Notes: a model not told the origin generated them from the sequence alone. A stretch of DNA of 64,000 nt from Thermococcus henrietii (GCF_900198835.1 NZ_LT900021.1:1488001-1552000); one strand, 5' to 3'. Positions 7,672 to 16,558 are shown, counted from the stretch's first letter. Program-made: numbers and translations.

Positions 7672-7974
7672 TCAAAGCTCCACCTTTATCCCCGTTTCTT
7701 CTTCAACCTCCTCAAAGCCCTCCTTCATGTACTTCGCGAGCTCCTCGTCAACGGCGAAGAGAACCGCCAGGAACTCTCCAAAGTGCTCCTTCTCCTCGTT
7801 GGCGACGTCGAGGAAGACATGCCTAATCTTTTCGTCTTCAATGTGCTCCGCCAACTGCTCGTAGAAACTTATCGCGTCGAGCTCGGCTTCTATGGCCCAG
7901 CGCAGAGCCTGGGCAATTTCTCTCTTCGTTAGAGGCCTGTCCTTCGGCAACTCAAACGGGTATTTAGCCAGCAT
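7672..7974 (-). CDS. Encapsulated-ferritin-like (EncFtn) diiron protein, free-standing
   Basis: The 100-residue protein matches the encapsulated ferritin family: AELDAISFYEQLAEH, then DEKIRHVFLDVANEEKEH, then GEFLAVLF. E31, E61 and H64 fall where EncFtn E32, E62 and H65 bind iron, and the length is that of the half-ferritin fold, which dimerises to build its ferroxidase site. In Pyrococcus this domain is fused to the encapsulin shell protein; here it stands alone and no shell gene is in the window. ATG 7974 follows a strong GGAGGTGAT site at 7978-7986. It is downstream of another ferritin-like gene on the same strand. Confidence 0.82.
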   Translation of the reverse strand: MLAKYPFELPKDRPLTKREIAQALRWAIEAELDAISFYEQLAEHIEDEKIRHVFLDVANEEKEHFGEFLAVLFAVDEELAKYMKEGFEEVEEETGIKVEL

Positions 7975-8019
7975 GGTATCACCTCCCATCAAACTCCCAG
8001 AATCCACAAAAGGAAAGCG

Positions 8020-8496
8020 TCAATCCACCTCAAGGCTGAAGTCCTGGTAGTCCATCCAGATGCCGGTCTTCATGACCGCGTCGTACTGCGCCTTGAGCAA
8101 CTCGTAGTGAGCCTTCTCTATCTTCGCCAGCTCCTCAAAGAGCCGTTTAACCGACTCGTGCATTGCTTCCTTCGCGGCCTTCTCGTAGAACTCCCACGTG
8201 AGCTTTTCCTGCTCCATTCCAATCCTCACGGCATCAACTTCACTTTCAATCTCCCCGGCCTTAACCAGGAGCTTTTCAAGGAGCTCTTCGCTCACAGCGG
8301 GAAGCCTGCACTCATCGGCAACGCGCTCAAGGAACTTCTCCTCGAACTCCGCCCAGTGGTCGGCCTCCTCCTTGGCCAGGAAAAGGAACATCTTTCTGGC
8401 CCTTTCGTCCTTAGTCCTCCTTGCAAGGTCGAGGTAAAAGCGCATCTCAGCTTTCTCAACCTCCAGGGCCAAAGCTAAAGCCTCAAGCTCGTCCAT
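8020..8496 (-). CDS. Ferritin-like diiron protein
   Basis: The 158-residue protein has two helix pairs with carboxylate/His iron ligands: LEVEKAEMRFYLDLARR with KEEADHWAEFEEKF, and MEQEKLTWEFYEKAAKE with KIEKAHYELLKAQYD. It is a rubrerythrin-domain protein without a rubredoxin tail and resembles the ferritin-like protein at 7120-7641. It lies 45 bases upstream of the EncFtn-like gene in the same direction and is divergent from the acetyltransferase gene. A role in iron or peroxide handling is likely. Confidence 0.83.
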   Translation of the reverse strand: MDELEALALALEVEKAEMRFYLDLARRTKDERARKMFLFLAKEEADHWAEFEEKFLERVADECRLPAVSEELLEKLLVKAGEIESEVDAVRIGMEQEKLTWEFYEKAAKEAMHESVKRLFEELAKIEKAHYELLKAQYDAVMKTGIWMDYQDFSLEVD

Positions 8497-8549
8497 AAAA
8501 CCACCACAGTTATTTTAACCCCGACCCTAATAACCTTTGGGGGACGGAG

Positions 8550-9080
8550 ATGGGTATCGAGATGGTCAAAGACCCGCTCGCCCTGAAGGAAGAGATTTTG
8601 AGGTTCGTCTTCGATGTTTACCGCTCGACGAACGGCGCTTATCCCGCCTTGGAGTGGGTTGAGGAGAAGCCCTCGCCGGACGACTTCGAAAGTTTCAGGC
8701 GGGTTTATGAGCCGTTCCTCGAGTTCAGGCTCGGAGAGGAGTTCGACGAGCTCTACCTGCTGAGGGAGGGTGGAAAAATCGCCGGAACCGTGGCGCTCGT
8801 TTACAACCTCCAAGGCAAGGAAATCCACTGGGTTCCCGATGAGTTGAAGAACGAGAGGACGGGCCTCATTGAGTTCTTCATGACCCACCCGGAATACAGG
8901 GGAAGGGGGTACGGAAAGGCCCTGCTCGATTTCGCGGTGAGGAGGCTCCTTGAGCTCGGAAAGACGCCCTACGTTGTAACGTTTCCCTGGCTTGAGGCCT
9001 ACGGCTACTACCTCCGGAATGGCTTTGGGAAGGTCATGGACTACGGGGAGTTCGTGGTGCTCAGGTGGGAACAACCTTAA
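8550..9080 (+). CDS. GNAT-family N-acetyltransferase
   Basis: The 176-residue protein has the acetyl-CoA loop HPEYRGRGYGKALLDFAVRR at about residues 112-131 and a C-terminal YYLRNGFGKV strand-helix element typical of GNAT enzymes. Its acceptor is unknown. GGGGGACGGAG precedes ATG 8550; a second in-frame ATG is at 8562. The Trm-G10 gene follows after about 24 bases, so they may be co-transcribed. Confidence 0.88.
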   Translation: MGIEMVKDPLALKEEILRFVFDVYRSTNGAYPALEWVEEKPSPDDFESFRRVYEPFLEFRLGEEFDELYLLREGGKIAGTVALVYNLQGKEIHWVPDELKNERTGLIEFFMTHPEYRGRGYGKALLDFAVRRLLELGKTPYVVTFPWLEAYGYYLRNGFGKVMDYGEFVVLRWEQP

Positions 9081-9104
9081 AAACCCCTCATGGGAGGCTG
9101 GAAC

Positions 9105-10103
9105 ATGCTCTACGTTGAGATACTCGGAAACCTGCCGGAGATGGCGAGGGACGAGGTAAAGGCGATGCTCGAACTCGGGGGAGGGAAGATAGTCGGCCAG
9201 GACTACCTCTTTCTGAAGGTTGACGCCTCCGAGAGGGCCTTTCCCTTCCTTGACCGCCTCGGCCTTGCCCACGAGTACGGTGAGCTACTGGTGGAGGCCG
9301 AGTCCGTTGACGAGCTCCTCCGGAAGGCCAGAGAGGTGGAGTGGCCGATTGAAGGCACGTTTAAGGTTGACACCGAGACGATGGCCAACTGCAGGCACGA
9401 TGTTCTCGACCTGCCGAGGAAGCTCGGAGCGGTTATTCACTCCCAGGGCCACCGCGTGAACCTCTCAAGGCCTGACACGCTCGTCCGCGTTTACTGCGGT
9501 GAAAAGCTCTACGCGGGGATAAGGTTACGATTCTTCGACCCCAAGGACTTCGAGAGAAGAAAGGCCCACCACAGACCGTTTTTCCGGCCGATTTCGCTCC
9601 ACCCGAGGGTTTCGCGCGCGCTGGTGAACCTGACGAAGGCTCAAAGGGAACTCCTCGACCCCATGATGGGGGCCGGCGGGATACTCATCGAGGCGGGCCT
9701 GCTCGGGCTCAAGGTTTACGGCGTTGACATAAAGCCCGAGATGGTCGAAGGGGCGGGGATGAACCTCCGGCACTACGGCGTGAAGGATTACGAGCTGAAG
9801 CTCGGCGACGCGACGAGGCTCGAAGAGCTCTTTCCAGGGAAGGAGTTCGAAGCTGTCGCCACCGACCCGCCATACGGAACGGCAGCGACACTTGCCGGAA
9901 GGAGGAGGGACGAGCTCTACAGGGCGGTTTTGAGGAGCATCTACAGCGTCCTTAAACCCGGGGGAAGGCTCGCGATAGCTTTTCCGACGAGCTTCGACGG
10001 AAAGGGTGAGGCTGAAAAGCTCGGCTTCAAAACGCTCGGACGCTACTACCAGAGGGTTCACAAGAGCCTTGAGAGGTACTTCTACGTGTTCGAGAAGACC
10101 TGA
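9105..10103 (+). CDS. tRNA (guanine10-N2)-dimethyltransferase Trm-G10
   Basis: The 332-residue enzyme has an N-terminal THUMP RNA-binding region (about 1-150) and a C-terminal methyltransferase domain. The SAM site is visible as [22 protein letters not shown], and the amino-methylation motif is TDPPYGTA (D-P-P-Y). It makes N2-methyl- and N2,N2-dimethylguanosine at position 10 of tRNA. The length and the N-terminal ML(Y)[11 protein letters not shown] fit the Thermococcales enzyme. ATG 9105 has GGGAGG at 9092-9097; ATG 9090 overlaps that site. Confidence 0.9.
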   Translation: MLYVEILGNLPEMARDEVKAMLELGGGKIVGQDYLFLKVDASERAFPFLDRLGLAHEYGELLVEAESVDELLRKAREVEWPIEGTFKVDTETMANCRHDVLDLPRKLGAVIHSQGHRVNLSRPDTLVRVYCGEKLYAGIRLRFFDPKDFERRKAHHRPFFRPISLHPRVSRALVNLTKAQRELLDPMMGAGGILIEAGLLGLKVYGVDIKPEMVEGAGMNLRHYGVKDYELKLGDATRLEELFPGKEFEAVATDPPYGTAATLAGRRRDELYRAVLRSIYSVLKPGGRLAIAFPTSFDGKGEAEKLGFKTLGRYYQRVHKSLERYFYVFEKT

Positions 10104-10626
10104 GCCATTATTCTTTTCTCCAACTGCGTGTTACTGAAAAAGAGATTCGGCAAGCCTCCACGTAAATCCCGGAATAGGACAATTGTCTTTCCTGTTTTTT
10201 GAATTTCGTAGTCATCTCACCGCCAGTATCCCAAAACAGGCAGAGGAAAGGTTATGGCATCGGGGTTACCCTGCCCGTAGTAATTTTCCACAAAATGCAT
10301 ACGTTTGATAGTCCCAACTTTGGAGGCTCCCATTTTAAAAATTGGTCTCTGCAATTGGAGTTTAGATAGCAAAGAGAAGGTGTTTAATCGAGGATTTGAT
10401 TTCTGGCCGAGGATAGGTTTGAGACTTGCAAAATCCGGGTTTCGATTTTTAGAACGCACGTCTGGAGTGATTTTCTTGGCCAGCGAGGCAAAAAGCCCTA
10501 TCTCAGACCCCACCAGCTTTCGGGCCGGCTTTATAAATGAACTGCAGTGTTACCGGTCTGGCGAAGAAACCCTTAAATAGACCGATGTTATTAATCCTCT
10601 GAACGAATGAACGGAAAAAGTCCAGG
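10104..10626 (+). other. CRISPR array 1 leader
   Basis: About 520 bases without a convincing gene precede array 1. The last 100 bases are clearly homologous to the end of the array 2 leader: both share GGCTTTATAAATG, GCAGTGTTAC, GAAACCCTTAAATAG, a TTAATC element and a final ACGGAAAAAGTC directly before the first repeat. This marks the insertion end for new spacers and the transcription start side. Upstream of about 10520 the two leaders differ. Confidence 0.8.
10527..10582 (+). promoter_or_regulatory. Pre-crRNA promoter of array 1
   Basis: Two TATA-like elements occur: CTTTATAAATG at about 10529-10539 and CCTTAAATAG at 10571-10580, the second directly preceded by a BRE-like GAAAC. The second lies about 47 bases before the first repeat, so transcription should begin roughly 20-25 bases upstream of the array. 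Both elements are conserved in leader 2. Confidence 0.6.
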
Positions 10627-12339
10627 GTTTCCGTAGAACAGTGTTGTGTGGAAAGACGCTCTTGGGTGTATTGTTGCCCAGGCGTCGGGGGTTTCCGTAG
10701 AACAGTGTTGTGTGGAAAGCGTGGCTCTCTACAAGCTCCCGGGCGAGTCTGCTCCTCTTTACGTCACGTTTCCGTAGAACAGTGTTGTGTGGAAAGATAG
10801 CCCGTACTGGTTCCCTGATAAGACCTACACGTATGTTTCCGTAGAACAGTGTTGTGTGGAAAGAGTAAGTCCGCTCGCGTCGTCTATGCTGGCGATTTTC
10901 GTTTCCGTAGAACAGTGTTGTGTGGAAAGTGAGATGGCACGGCAGAGGGGACTTAAGACAGTCAGTTTCCGTAGAACAGTGTTGTGTGGAAAGAGGAGAT
11001 GCTTGAGCGCCTTCTCGTCCTCTATCGTCAGGTTTCCGTAGAACAGTGTTGTGTGGAAAGTTGAGGTAACCCTTTTGGAAACGTGGGTTAGGGGCTCGTT
11101 TCCGTAGAACAGTGTTGTGTGGAAAGTAGTCGTGCCCGGCGTATCCTTCGGCGCAACTTTGGACGCGGTTTCCGTAGAACAGTGTTGTGTGGAAAGACGC
11201 TCAACGCGTTTAAGGTCATCGCGTCCACCATACGTTTCCGTAGAACAGTGTTGTGTGGAAAGAGGAGAAACTACCCGAAGCGAACGTTACGCTAATAAAG
11301 TTTCCGTAGAACAGTGTTGTGTGGAAAGACTTTGCGGTTTTTTCTGGAGTGTCGAGCTCGGGGACTTCTTGTTTCCGTAGAACAGTGTTGTGTGGAAAGG
11401 AGTCGCCCCAGCGCGGAGCGTCGAAAGGCGACCCCGCAGTTTCCGTAGAACAGTGTTGTGTGGAAAGCAGGCTATTCTTCTCAGCACGTCCTGAGGAGTG
11501 GAGAGACGAAGTTTCCGTAGAACAGTGTTGTGTGGAAAGCAGTGTCCATTCCCAGCTTCTGGAGGCCCAACGTCGCGTTGTTTCCGTAGAACAGTGTTGT
11601 GTGGAAAGTGGAGTAGTCAGGCCATTAGTACACAAACATGAGAAGTTTCCGTAGAACAGTGTTGTGTGGAAAGACTTGACGGCTCAGCAGTGGGCGGTCG
11701 CGGTTGCGTTGACGAGGTTTCCGTAGAACAGTGTTGTGTGGAAAGGCAACCGCCCGGCGAGGAGCTTCACTTTTTTTCGAAGTTTCCGTAGAACAGTGTT
11801 GTGTGGAAAGAAAGCGGGCCGGAGCGGGCCGTTTTTCACTCAGCGCCTTCTAGTTTCCGTAGAACAGTGTTGTGTGGAAAGCCGTTTGGCCGACGCGATA
11901 GAGGAAAAATTAAGTAGGTTTCCGTAGAACAGTGTTGTGTGGAAAGCCGTTTGGCCGACGCGATAGAGGAAAAATTAAGTAGGTTTCCGTAGAACAGTGT
12001 TGTGTGGAAAGTCATCACGGCAAAGGACAACGCTACCAGCGCGATTAACCTGTTTCCGTAGAACAGTGTTGTGTGGAAAGTGGAGACAACACCCTGTTCC
12101 ATGGCCTGATGAATATTGTTTCCGTAGAACAGTGTTGTGTGGAAAGCAATGTTCCTCGTCGGCGTGCAGAAGTTCATGGAAAAGTTTCCGTAGAACAGTG
12201 TTGTGTGGAAAGATTGGGTTGTCTTTGTTGAAGCGAACTACTCTGTAGTTTTGTTTCCGTAGAACAGTGTTGTGTGGAAAGTAGAGAGAGCTGGCAGAGC
12301 GACCCCAGCATAACTGACCCTGGTTTCCGTAGAACAGTG
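10627..12339 (+). CRISPR. CRISPR array 1, 26 repeat units
   Basis: Twenty-five full 29-bp repeats (first 10627-10655, last 12253-12281) begin GTTTCCGTAGAACAGTGT and end TGTGGAAAG; a 26th unit at 12323-12339 keeps only the first 17 bases. Spacers are mostly 35-48 bases. The ends TTTCC and GGAAA are complementary, so the repeat RNA can fold weakly. The leader at 10104-10626 and the decayed last unit fix the direction as plus. Repeats ending in GAAAG give the 8-nt 5' tag GTGGAAAG after Cas6 cleavage. Two consecutive spacers, 11882-11917 and 11947-11982, are identical. Confidence 0.98.
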
Positions 12340-12565
12340 CACTACTCCCGACAGTTCGCCGTCACAGGGGTGCATTTTCCGTATGTGGTGCGGATGCTTC
12401 TTTTTGTTACATTAACTGTTCTGGTTTGTGGGGTTTACTGCCCGTTACCTTTGCAGATTACTGCATCGTAATGATTTCCCAATAGATAATAGTAGTGAAA
12501 ATCGAAATACTTATATTAGTCAAAATCTAGTATCGGGCTGGTGTAACCCATAACGCGGTGGGAGC
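12340..12565 (+). promoter_or_regulatory. Array 1 trailer and promoter of the cas6-cas5 operon
   Basis: No gene is seen in these 226 bases. Near the end, CGAAATACTTATATTAG at about 12503-12519 is a good BRE/TATA pair, and GGTGGGAG at 12557-12564 is the ribosome site for cas6. The cas6-cas8-cas7-cas5 genes therefore have their own promoter and do not depend on array 1 transcription. Confidence 0.5.
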
Positions 12566-13276
12566 ATGAGGCTGAAGCTAACCCTTGAAATCGAAAACGG
12601 CTTCTCACGGCCAAACAAGCACGCGGTGCAGGGGTTTATTTACAACATGCTAAAGGACACACCCTATAGCCAGCGCCACGATGAGCCGAGGTTCAAGTTC
12701 TTCACGTTCTCAGACTTCTTCACTGACAGAGAAGGGAGAATTAATCTGCTAGTCTCCTCACCGGACGCGGATTTCATAAAGGCACTGGCCGAAAAGCTGA
12801 ACGAAAGGGGGAAAGCCTACATCGGAAAAAATGAGCTGAAAATCGTTGAGGTCAAAAGGTTCCGTCTCCCCCTCAGGGAGGCCTTCCAGACTGGCTCGCC
12901 AGTCGTCCTGTACAAAAACGCTCTGAGGAATGAATACTTCAAGCTCCATGCCCACAGGGACCTGCGCTTCTTCCTCGAGCGCCTCAAGGAGAACGCCGAG
13001 AAGAAATACCTGGCATTCTACGGCGAGGAGTTTCACATCGAGGGACCGCTCTTCGACCGCGTTATTCCAAAGCTCAGGAGGAACGGAAAGCTCGACGTTT
13101 ACGTCAAGGTCGTCAAGAACGGGAGGCCCTTTCCGGTCATAGGTTCCAACTGGGAGCTCCTTGAGAGGATGAGGATTCCCAGGGGCGAGAGGAAGTTCTA
13201 CCGCTTCATTATGGACGCGGGGCTCGGGGAAAAGAACAGCCTCGGCTTCGGTTTTCTGAACCCCATTAGGAGGTGA
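12566..13276 (+). CDS. cas6: Cas6 CRISPR repeat endoribonuclease
   Basis: The 236-residue protein cuts the long CRISPR transcript within each repeat to make crRNAs. It has the RAMP fold signature near the C-terminus, the glycine-rich loop DAGLGEKNSLGFGFLNP. In the N-terminal half Y26, H38 and K44 are candidates for the Tyr/His/Lys active site known from P. furiosus Cas6, where His and Lys are also six residues apart. It is the first gene of the effector operon and is followed by cas8 after 4 bases. The two arrays that flank this operon are its likely substrates. Confidence 0.93.
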   Translation: MRLKLTLEIENGFSRPNKHAVQGFIYNMLKDTPYSQRHDEPRFKFFTFSDFFTDREGRINLLVSSPDADFIKALAEKLNERGKAYIGKNELKIVEVKRFRLPLREAFQTGSPVVLYKNALRNEYFKLHAHRDLRFFLERLKENAEKKYLAFYGEEFHIEGPLFDRVIPKLRRNGKLDVYVKVVKNGRPFPVIGSNWELLERMRIPRGERKFYRFIMDAGLGEKNSLGFGFLNPIRR

Positions 13277-13280
13277 CCTG

Positions 13281-14630
13281 ATGCTCGACGCCTACCTGCG
13301 CAACGGTGAGCTCTTTCTCAGGGAGGAGGGAATCACCGAGATAACGGAGGAGACCGTCAGAAAGGCCTACCTCTGGCCCGTGGACGAGATGGCCGGGGGA
13401 ATCGGCGTAAGCTCTGAGGATGAGGCCATATCAATTCTTATGGCGTTTGGATTTAATGTGCCGAAAAACAGAAGTAGGGTTAAAATACTCCAAAGCCTAA
13501 CGAAAGTGTCAGGAAGAACCTGCTCCATCTGCGGGAAGTCCGGAAAGGTCGTCCTCAACAAGGCCTTCATCTTTCCCTTCGAGAGGAAAATTGATTCCAT
13601 TGTCAATGAACGGAACAGGCTGACCTTCTGCATGGAGCACGCCTTCAAACTCTACTCCGCGATGGCCTACCTGTATGTAATACCCACCAAGAAAGTATCC
13701 CCCAATCAGTGGGAGTATCTAAAATTTTTCTTCGACGGGCCAGAGCGAGAACTCAGGAGGTTCAAGAACGCCTTCAAGAGAAGCTTCTGGCTCGACAGGT
13801 TCTCAGTGGAAGTGAAGACGAAGAACGGAAAGAAGAGCTACTCCCTGAGGGTGAACCTGACCCTGAGCAAATATCACCCCAACGAGGCCTTCTTTGCGGT
13901 TCTCCACGATTTCGTGAAGTACCTGAGAAACAGGAGGCTCTTGCAGGAGACGATAGAATCTGGAAGGACGGTCAGGGCATACCTCGTCTACGGCTCGGGC
14001 CAGTTCTACAGGGAGCGCGTGATAGAGGGGACGACCCTCGAGAGGCTCATGGAGTTCCTTAAGAAACTCCAGGACAGCGGAAGGGAAACCATGTGGGGCA
14101 GGAGGCACCTTGAGCCGAGGGATGCGGCCGTTTGCCTGTTCTACGAGAACCTTGAGGTGCCGAGGAACAAAAAGGACCGCTCGAAGAACTTCCTTGAGAG
14201 GGAGGAGTTCATCGGAAAGCTCCTCGGTGGCAGGTTTGATTTCGTTCTTCTGAACGGGATTTTCATGGAGAGGATAAAGGCGAAGCTGTCCCTGCCGCCG
14301 TATTACTACACCTGGGCTCACAGCTTCCTTGAGGTTTTTGGAGGTGATGTTGTGGACGTAAAAACGTTTGAGAGGATTAACGGCCTCGGCTATGCGCTCG
14401 GAAAGGCCATGAATGGAACGAACCTCGAGCGCTACCAGTGGGAGCTCTTCCGCGCGAGGGGCTTCGGGGAGTTCCTCAACAAGCTGGTGGAGCTCCAGGC
14501 GAAGCTCGAGCTGAGCCTCGACCTGAGGCCAATCTACGAGAACGAGAGGGAGTGGAAGGTCGTGAAGGCCGTTCTCCTGAACGGAATGCTCAACGCGCTC
14601 TACGGGGGCGGAAAGGAGGGGTCACAATGA
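13281..14630 (+). CDS. cas8: Cas8 large subunit of type I-B effector (Cst1-like)
   Basis: The 449-residue protein lies between cas6 and cas7, the place of the large Cascade subunit that recognises the PAM. A zinc-binding site is visible at C81-x-x-C84 and C117-x-x-H120. Tneap-subtype Cst1 proteins usually have CxxC-CxxC here, so the last ligand seems replaced by His. The rest is mostly helical with no other motif I recognise. GGAGGTGA precedes ATG 13281. It overlaps cas7 by 4 bases. The subtype call rests on this finger, the gene order and the sequences of cas7 and cas5. Confidence 0.85.
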   Translation: MLDAYLRNGELFLREEGITEITEETVRKAYLWPVDEMAGGIGVSSEDEAISILMAFGFNVPKNRSRVKILQSLTKVSGRTCSICGKSGKVVLNKAFIFPFERKIDSIVNERNRLTFCMEHAFKLYSAMAYLYVIPTKKVSPNQWEYLKFFFDGPERELRRFKNAFKRSFWLDRFSVEVKTKNGKKSYSLRVNLTLSKYHPNEAFFAVLHDFVKYLRNRRLLQETIESGRTVRAYLVYGSGQFYRERVIEGTTLERLMEFLKKLQDSGRETMWGRRHLEPRDAAVCLFYENLEVPRNKKDRSKNFLEREEFIGKLLGGRFDFVLLNGIFMERIKAKLSLPPYYYTWAHSFLEVFGGDVVDVKTFERINGLGYALGKAMNGTNLERYQWELFRARGFGEFLNKLVELQAKLELSLDLRPIYENEREWKVVKAVLLNGMLNALYGGGKEGSQ

Positions 14631-15610
14631 AGGCGATTGAAGTGGTTACCCTGACGAAGGTTGAAGGTGCGAACCTGAACTCGAACGGAACGGAAGGAGT
14701 AATAGCGGTCCTGAAGAAGGTCCGCGACCCCGTTGATGGAAGGGAATACGTCCGCGTCTCAGGTCAGAGCGTCAAGTACCACATGAGGCAAATCCTGAAG
14801 GAGCTCGGCTGGGAGCTGAGTCAGGTCGTGCCGAAGAGCGAGGGTGGCCAGAAGGTCATAGTTTCACTCGGAGAGCCCGAGAAGTACATAGACGACGACC
14901 TCTTCGGCTACATGATAGCCAAGAAGGTTGACGGAAAGAACGCGACCCTTCGCAGAACAGCTGTCGTTAGAACCAACGGCATGATATCGCTCTTCCCCTA
15001 CACCGAGGACAGGGACTTCGGCGTCCGCTACGACCCCGCCGGAGACAACCACAACATCTACGAGACCGAGATAACGACCAACGTCATGAGGGGCAACTTT
15101 TTCATCGAGCTCGACAGGCTCGGCGTCTTCAAGGAAGGCCTTGAGGTTCCGAAGCTCGAGGGCCTCGAAGTCAGGAAAGAAAAGGACGCGACGGGAAGAG
15201 AGGTTACCCTCTACGTTCTGCCGGAGGAGGAGCGCGAGAAGAGACTAAGGGCCCTCCTCGAGGCCATAATGACCTACCACGGTGGCGCAAAGCTCAGCAA
15301 CTTCTTCACCAAGGTCTACCCGGAGGTAATGCTTGTCGCCCTGCTGAGGCGCAAAATACCCGTCATTGGGGACGCACTCCGCGTCAGGGAAGGTTACGTT
15401 GACGGAAAGCTCGTCCTCGACGTTGAGAGGCTTAAAGAGACTGTCGAAACCTTTGCCGACAACATCGAGAAGCTCTACATCGGGCTCTTCGAGACCAGGT
15501 TTGCCAACGCTGACGAGCTTAGGGAGGCCTTCAGGGACATGGAAAACGTTGAAATCCTGAGCATGAGGGAGCTGAAGGACAGGATAAACAAACTCCAGCT
15601 CGGTGAGTGA
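14627..15610 (+). CDS. cas7: Cas7 backbone protein (DevR/Cst2-like)
   Basis: The 327-residue protein is the crRNA-covering backbone subunit of Cascade. It opens with the DevR/Cst2-type start VVTLTKVEGANLNSNGTEG and has the typical RVSGQSVKYHMRQ and RRTAVVRTNGMISLFPY segments. ATG 14627 overlaps the cas8 stop (ATGA) and GGAGG at 14615-14619 is the ribosome site; the frame is open further upstream but that part lies inside cas8. It overlaps cas5. Several copies per complex are expected from the family. Confidence 0.92.
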   Translation: MKAIEVVTLTKVEGANLNSNGTEGVIAVLKKVRDPVDGREYVRVSGQSVKYHMRQILKELGWELSQVVPKSEGGQKVIVSLGEPEKYIDDDLFGYMIAKKVDGKNATLRRTAVVRTNGMISLFPYTEDRDFGVRYDPAGDNHNIYETEITTNVMRGNFFIELDRLGVFKEGLEVPKLEGLEVRKEKDATGREVTLYVLPEEEREKRLRALLEAIMTYHGGAKLSNFFTKVYPEVMLVALLRRKIPVIGDALRVREGYVDGKLVLDVERLKETVETFADNIEKLYIGLFETRFANADELREAFRDMENVEILSMRELKDRINKLQLGE

Positions 15611-15611
15611 G

Positions 15612-16295
15612 TTGATAGGCCTCGTCGTTGAGGTCAGGCCCATACAGGCCCACTTCAGGATTCCCTACAACTCCCTGCTCCTCGACAGCTACCCGTTTCC
15701 GCCGAGGACGACAGCGATAGGCATGCTCGCAGGGGCAATGGGACTGCCCGAGGAAGGATTCAGGAAGCTCCTTCAGGGGCTACGCTACGGGGTCATAGTG
15801 GAAGACCCTGGGGCAAGGGTCGAGGAGACTGCGGCGATATTTAAAAACCCCGGTTCGCCGCTCTACCCGATAACGAAGGCCCTCTACCACAGGCCCCACT
15901 ACCGCCTCTTTTTCGCGGGAGACGAGAAAACGATAGAGCGGGCCCACGACGCGCTCCTCGACCCCGTCTTTACCCCGTACCTCGGGGACAGCGAGAGTCT
16001 GTTTTTCCCGGCAAAGAGGGACTACGTCAAAATCGTTGACGTCGAGGAGGCGGAGGAATCAACGCTGAGGAGCGTCATCCCAGGAGAAGAATACGCGAGG
16101 GGGGCAAGGTTTCTGGTGCTCAGAAAGAACAATCTAACGCCGAGGGAATACCGGATGCCCGTGGACTTCGTTTACAGAGGAAAGGGCAGAAGGGCAGTTT
16201 ACAGGCGCGTTGTCGCGTTCGCCGGAGGCTTTGTGGAGTTGGCAAATGCCCTGGACGTGCTACTCTTTGGTGGAGAACCAGTTTTCGTATTTTGA
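15612..16295 (+). CDS. cas5: Cas5 subunit of type I-B effector
   Basis: The protein of about 227 residues is a RAMP-fold Cas5 that caps the 5' handle of the crRNA. It starts with the Cas5 pattern GLVVEVRPIQAHFRIPYN, then PFPPRTTAIGMLAGAMGL, the conserved 'P-P-R-T-T-x-x-G-x-L' motif. I prefer TTG 15612 because GGTGAG at 15602-15607 fits as its ribosome site; a GTG at 15603, inside that site, would add three residues. It overlaps or abuts the cas7 stop at 15610. It is the last gene before array 2. Confidence 0.92.
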   Translation: MIGLVVEVRPIQAHFRIPYNSLLLDSYPFPPRTTAIGMLAGAMGLPEEGFRKLLQGLRYGVIVEDPGARVEETAAIFKNPGSPLYPITKALYHRPHYRLFFAGDEKTIERAHDALLDPVFTPYLGDSESLFFPAKRDYVKIVDVEEAEESTLRSVIPGEEYARGARFLVLRKNNLTPREYRMPVDFVYRGKGRRAVYRRVVAFAGGFVELANALDVLLFGGEPVFVF

Positions 16296-16514
16296 TTAGG
16301 GCTTTTTGTTCTTTGTCTCCCCTGTTTTCTCAGTTTAGGGTTACTATGCCAGTTACGGGGAATTTAGAGTCTGAGAGCAGAATTTTGAATTCCAACGAGA
16401 CGGTGATTTTAGGCTGACCTAATTTATCTCTCGGAACCCCTTCTGGAATGAAACGCCTTTAAATCCAGGACGGGGCTTTTGGTGGGGAGTTTGAACCCCT
16501 GAGCGGTGATGCAA

Positions 16515-16558
16515 ACGGCTTAAACCCAAAAATTTTTGAAAATTGCGGGTTAAGCCGT
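16515..16558. other. Inverted repeat (hairpin) upstream of array 2
   Basis: The arms ACGGCTTAAACCC (16515-16527) and GGGTTAAGCCGT (16547-16558) pair over 12 bp with one bulged A; the loop is A/T-rich and contains AAAAATTTTT. It could be a terminator, a protein-binding site for spacer acquisition or a structured leader RNA. No equivalent was seen in leader 1. Confidence 0.6.

Noticed and set aside
7642-8550. Encapsulin shell gene expected beside the EncFtn-like gene
   Set aside because: No HK97-fold-sized gene is present here or elsewhere in the window.
10217-10580. Open frames in leader 1, 98 codons on minus and 91 on plus
   Set aside because: They overlap the conserved leader and its TATA elements, have no ribosome site and no family resemblance.
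10787-12248. Open frames of 60-140 codons on both strands inside array 1
   Set aside because: They consist of the translated repeat (VSVEQCCVE / FHTTLFYGN and similar) plus spacers; the DNA is a CRISPR array.
12274-12471. 65-codon plus-strand frame at the end of array 1
   Set aside because: It starts inside the last repeats and runs into the trailer; no ribosome site.
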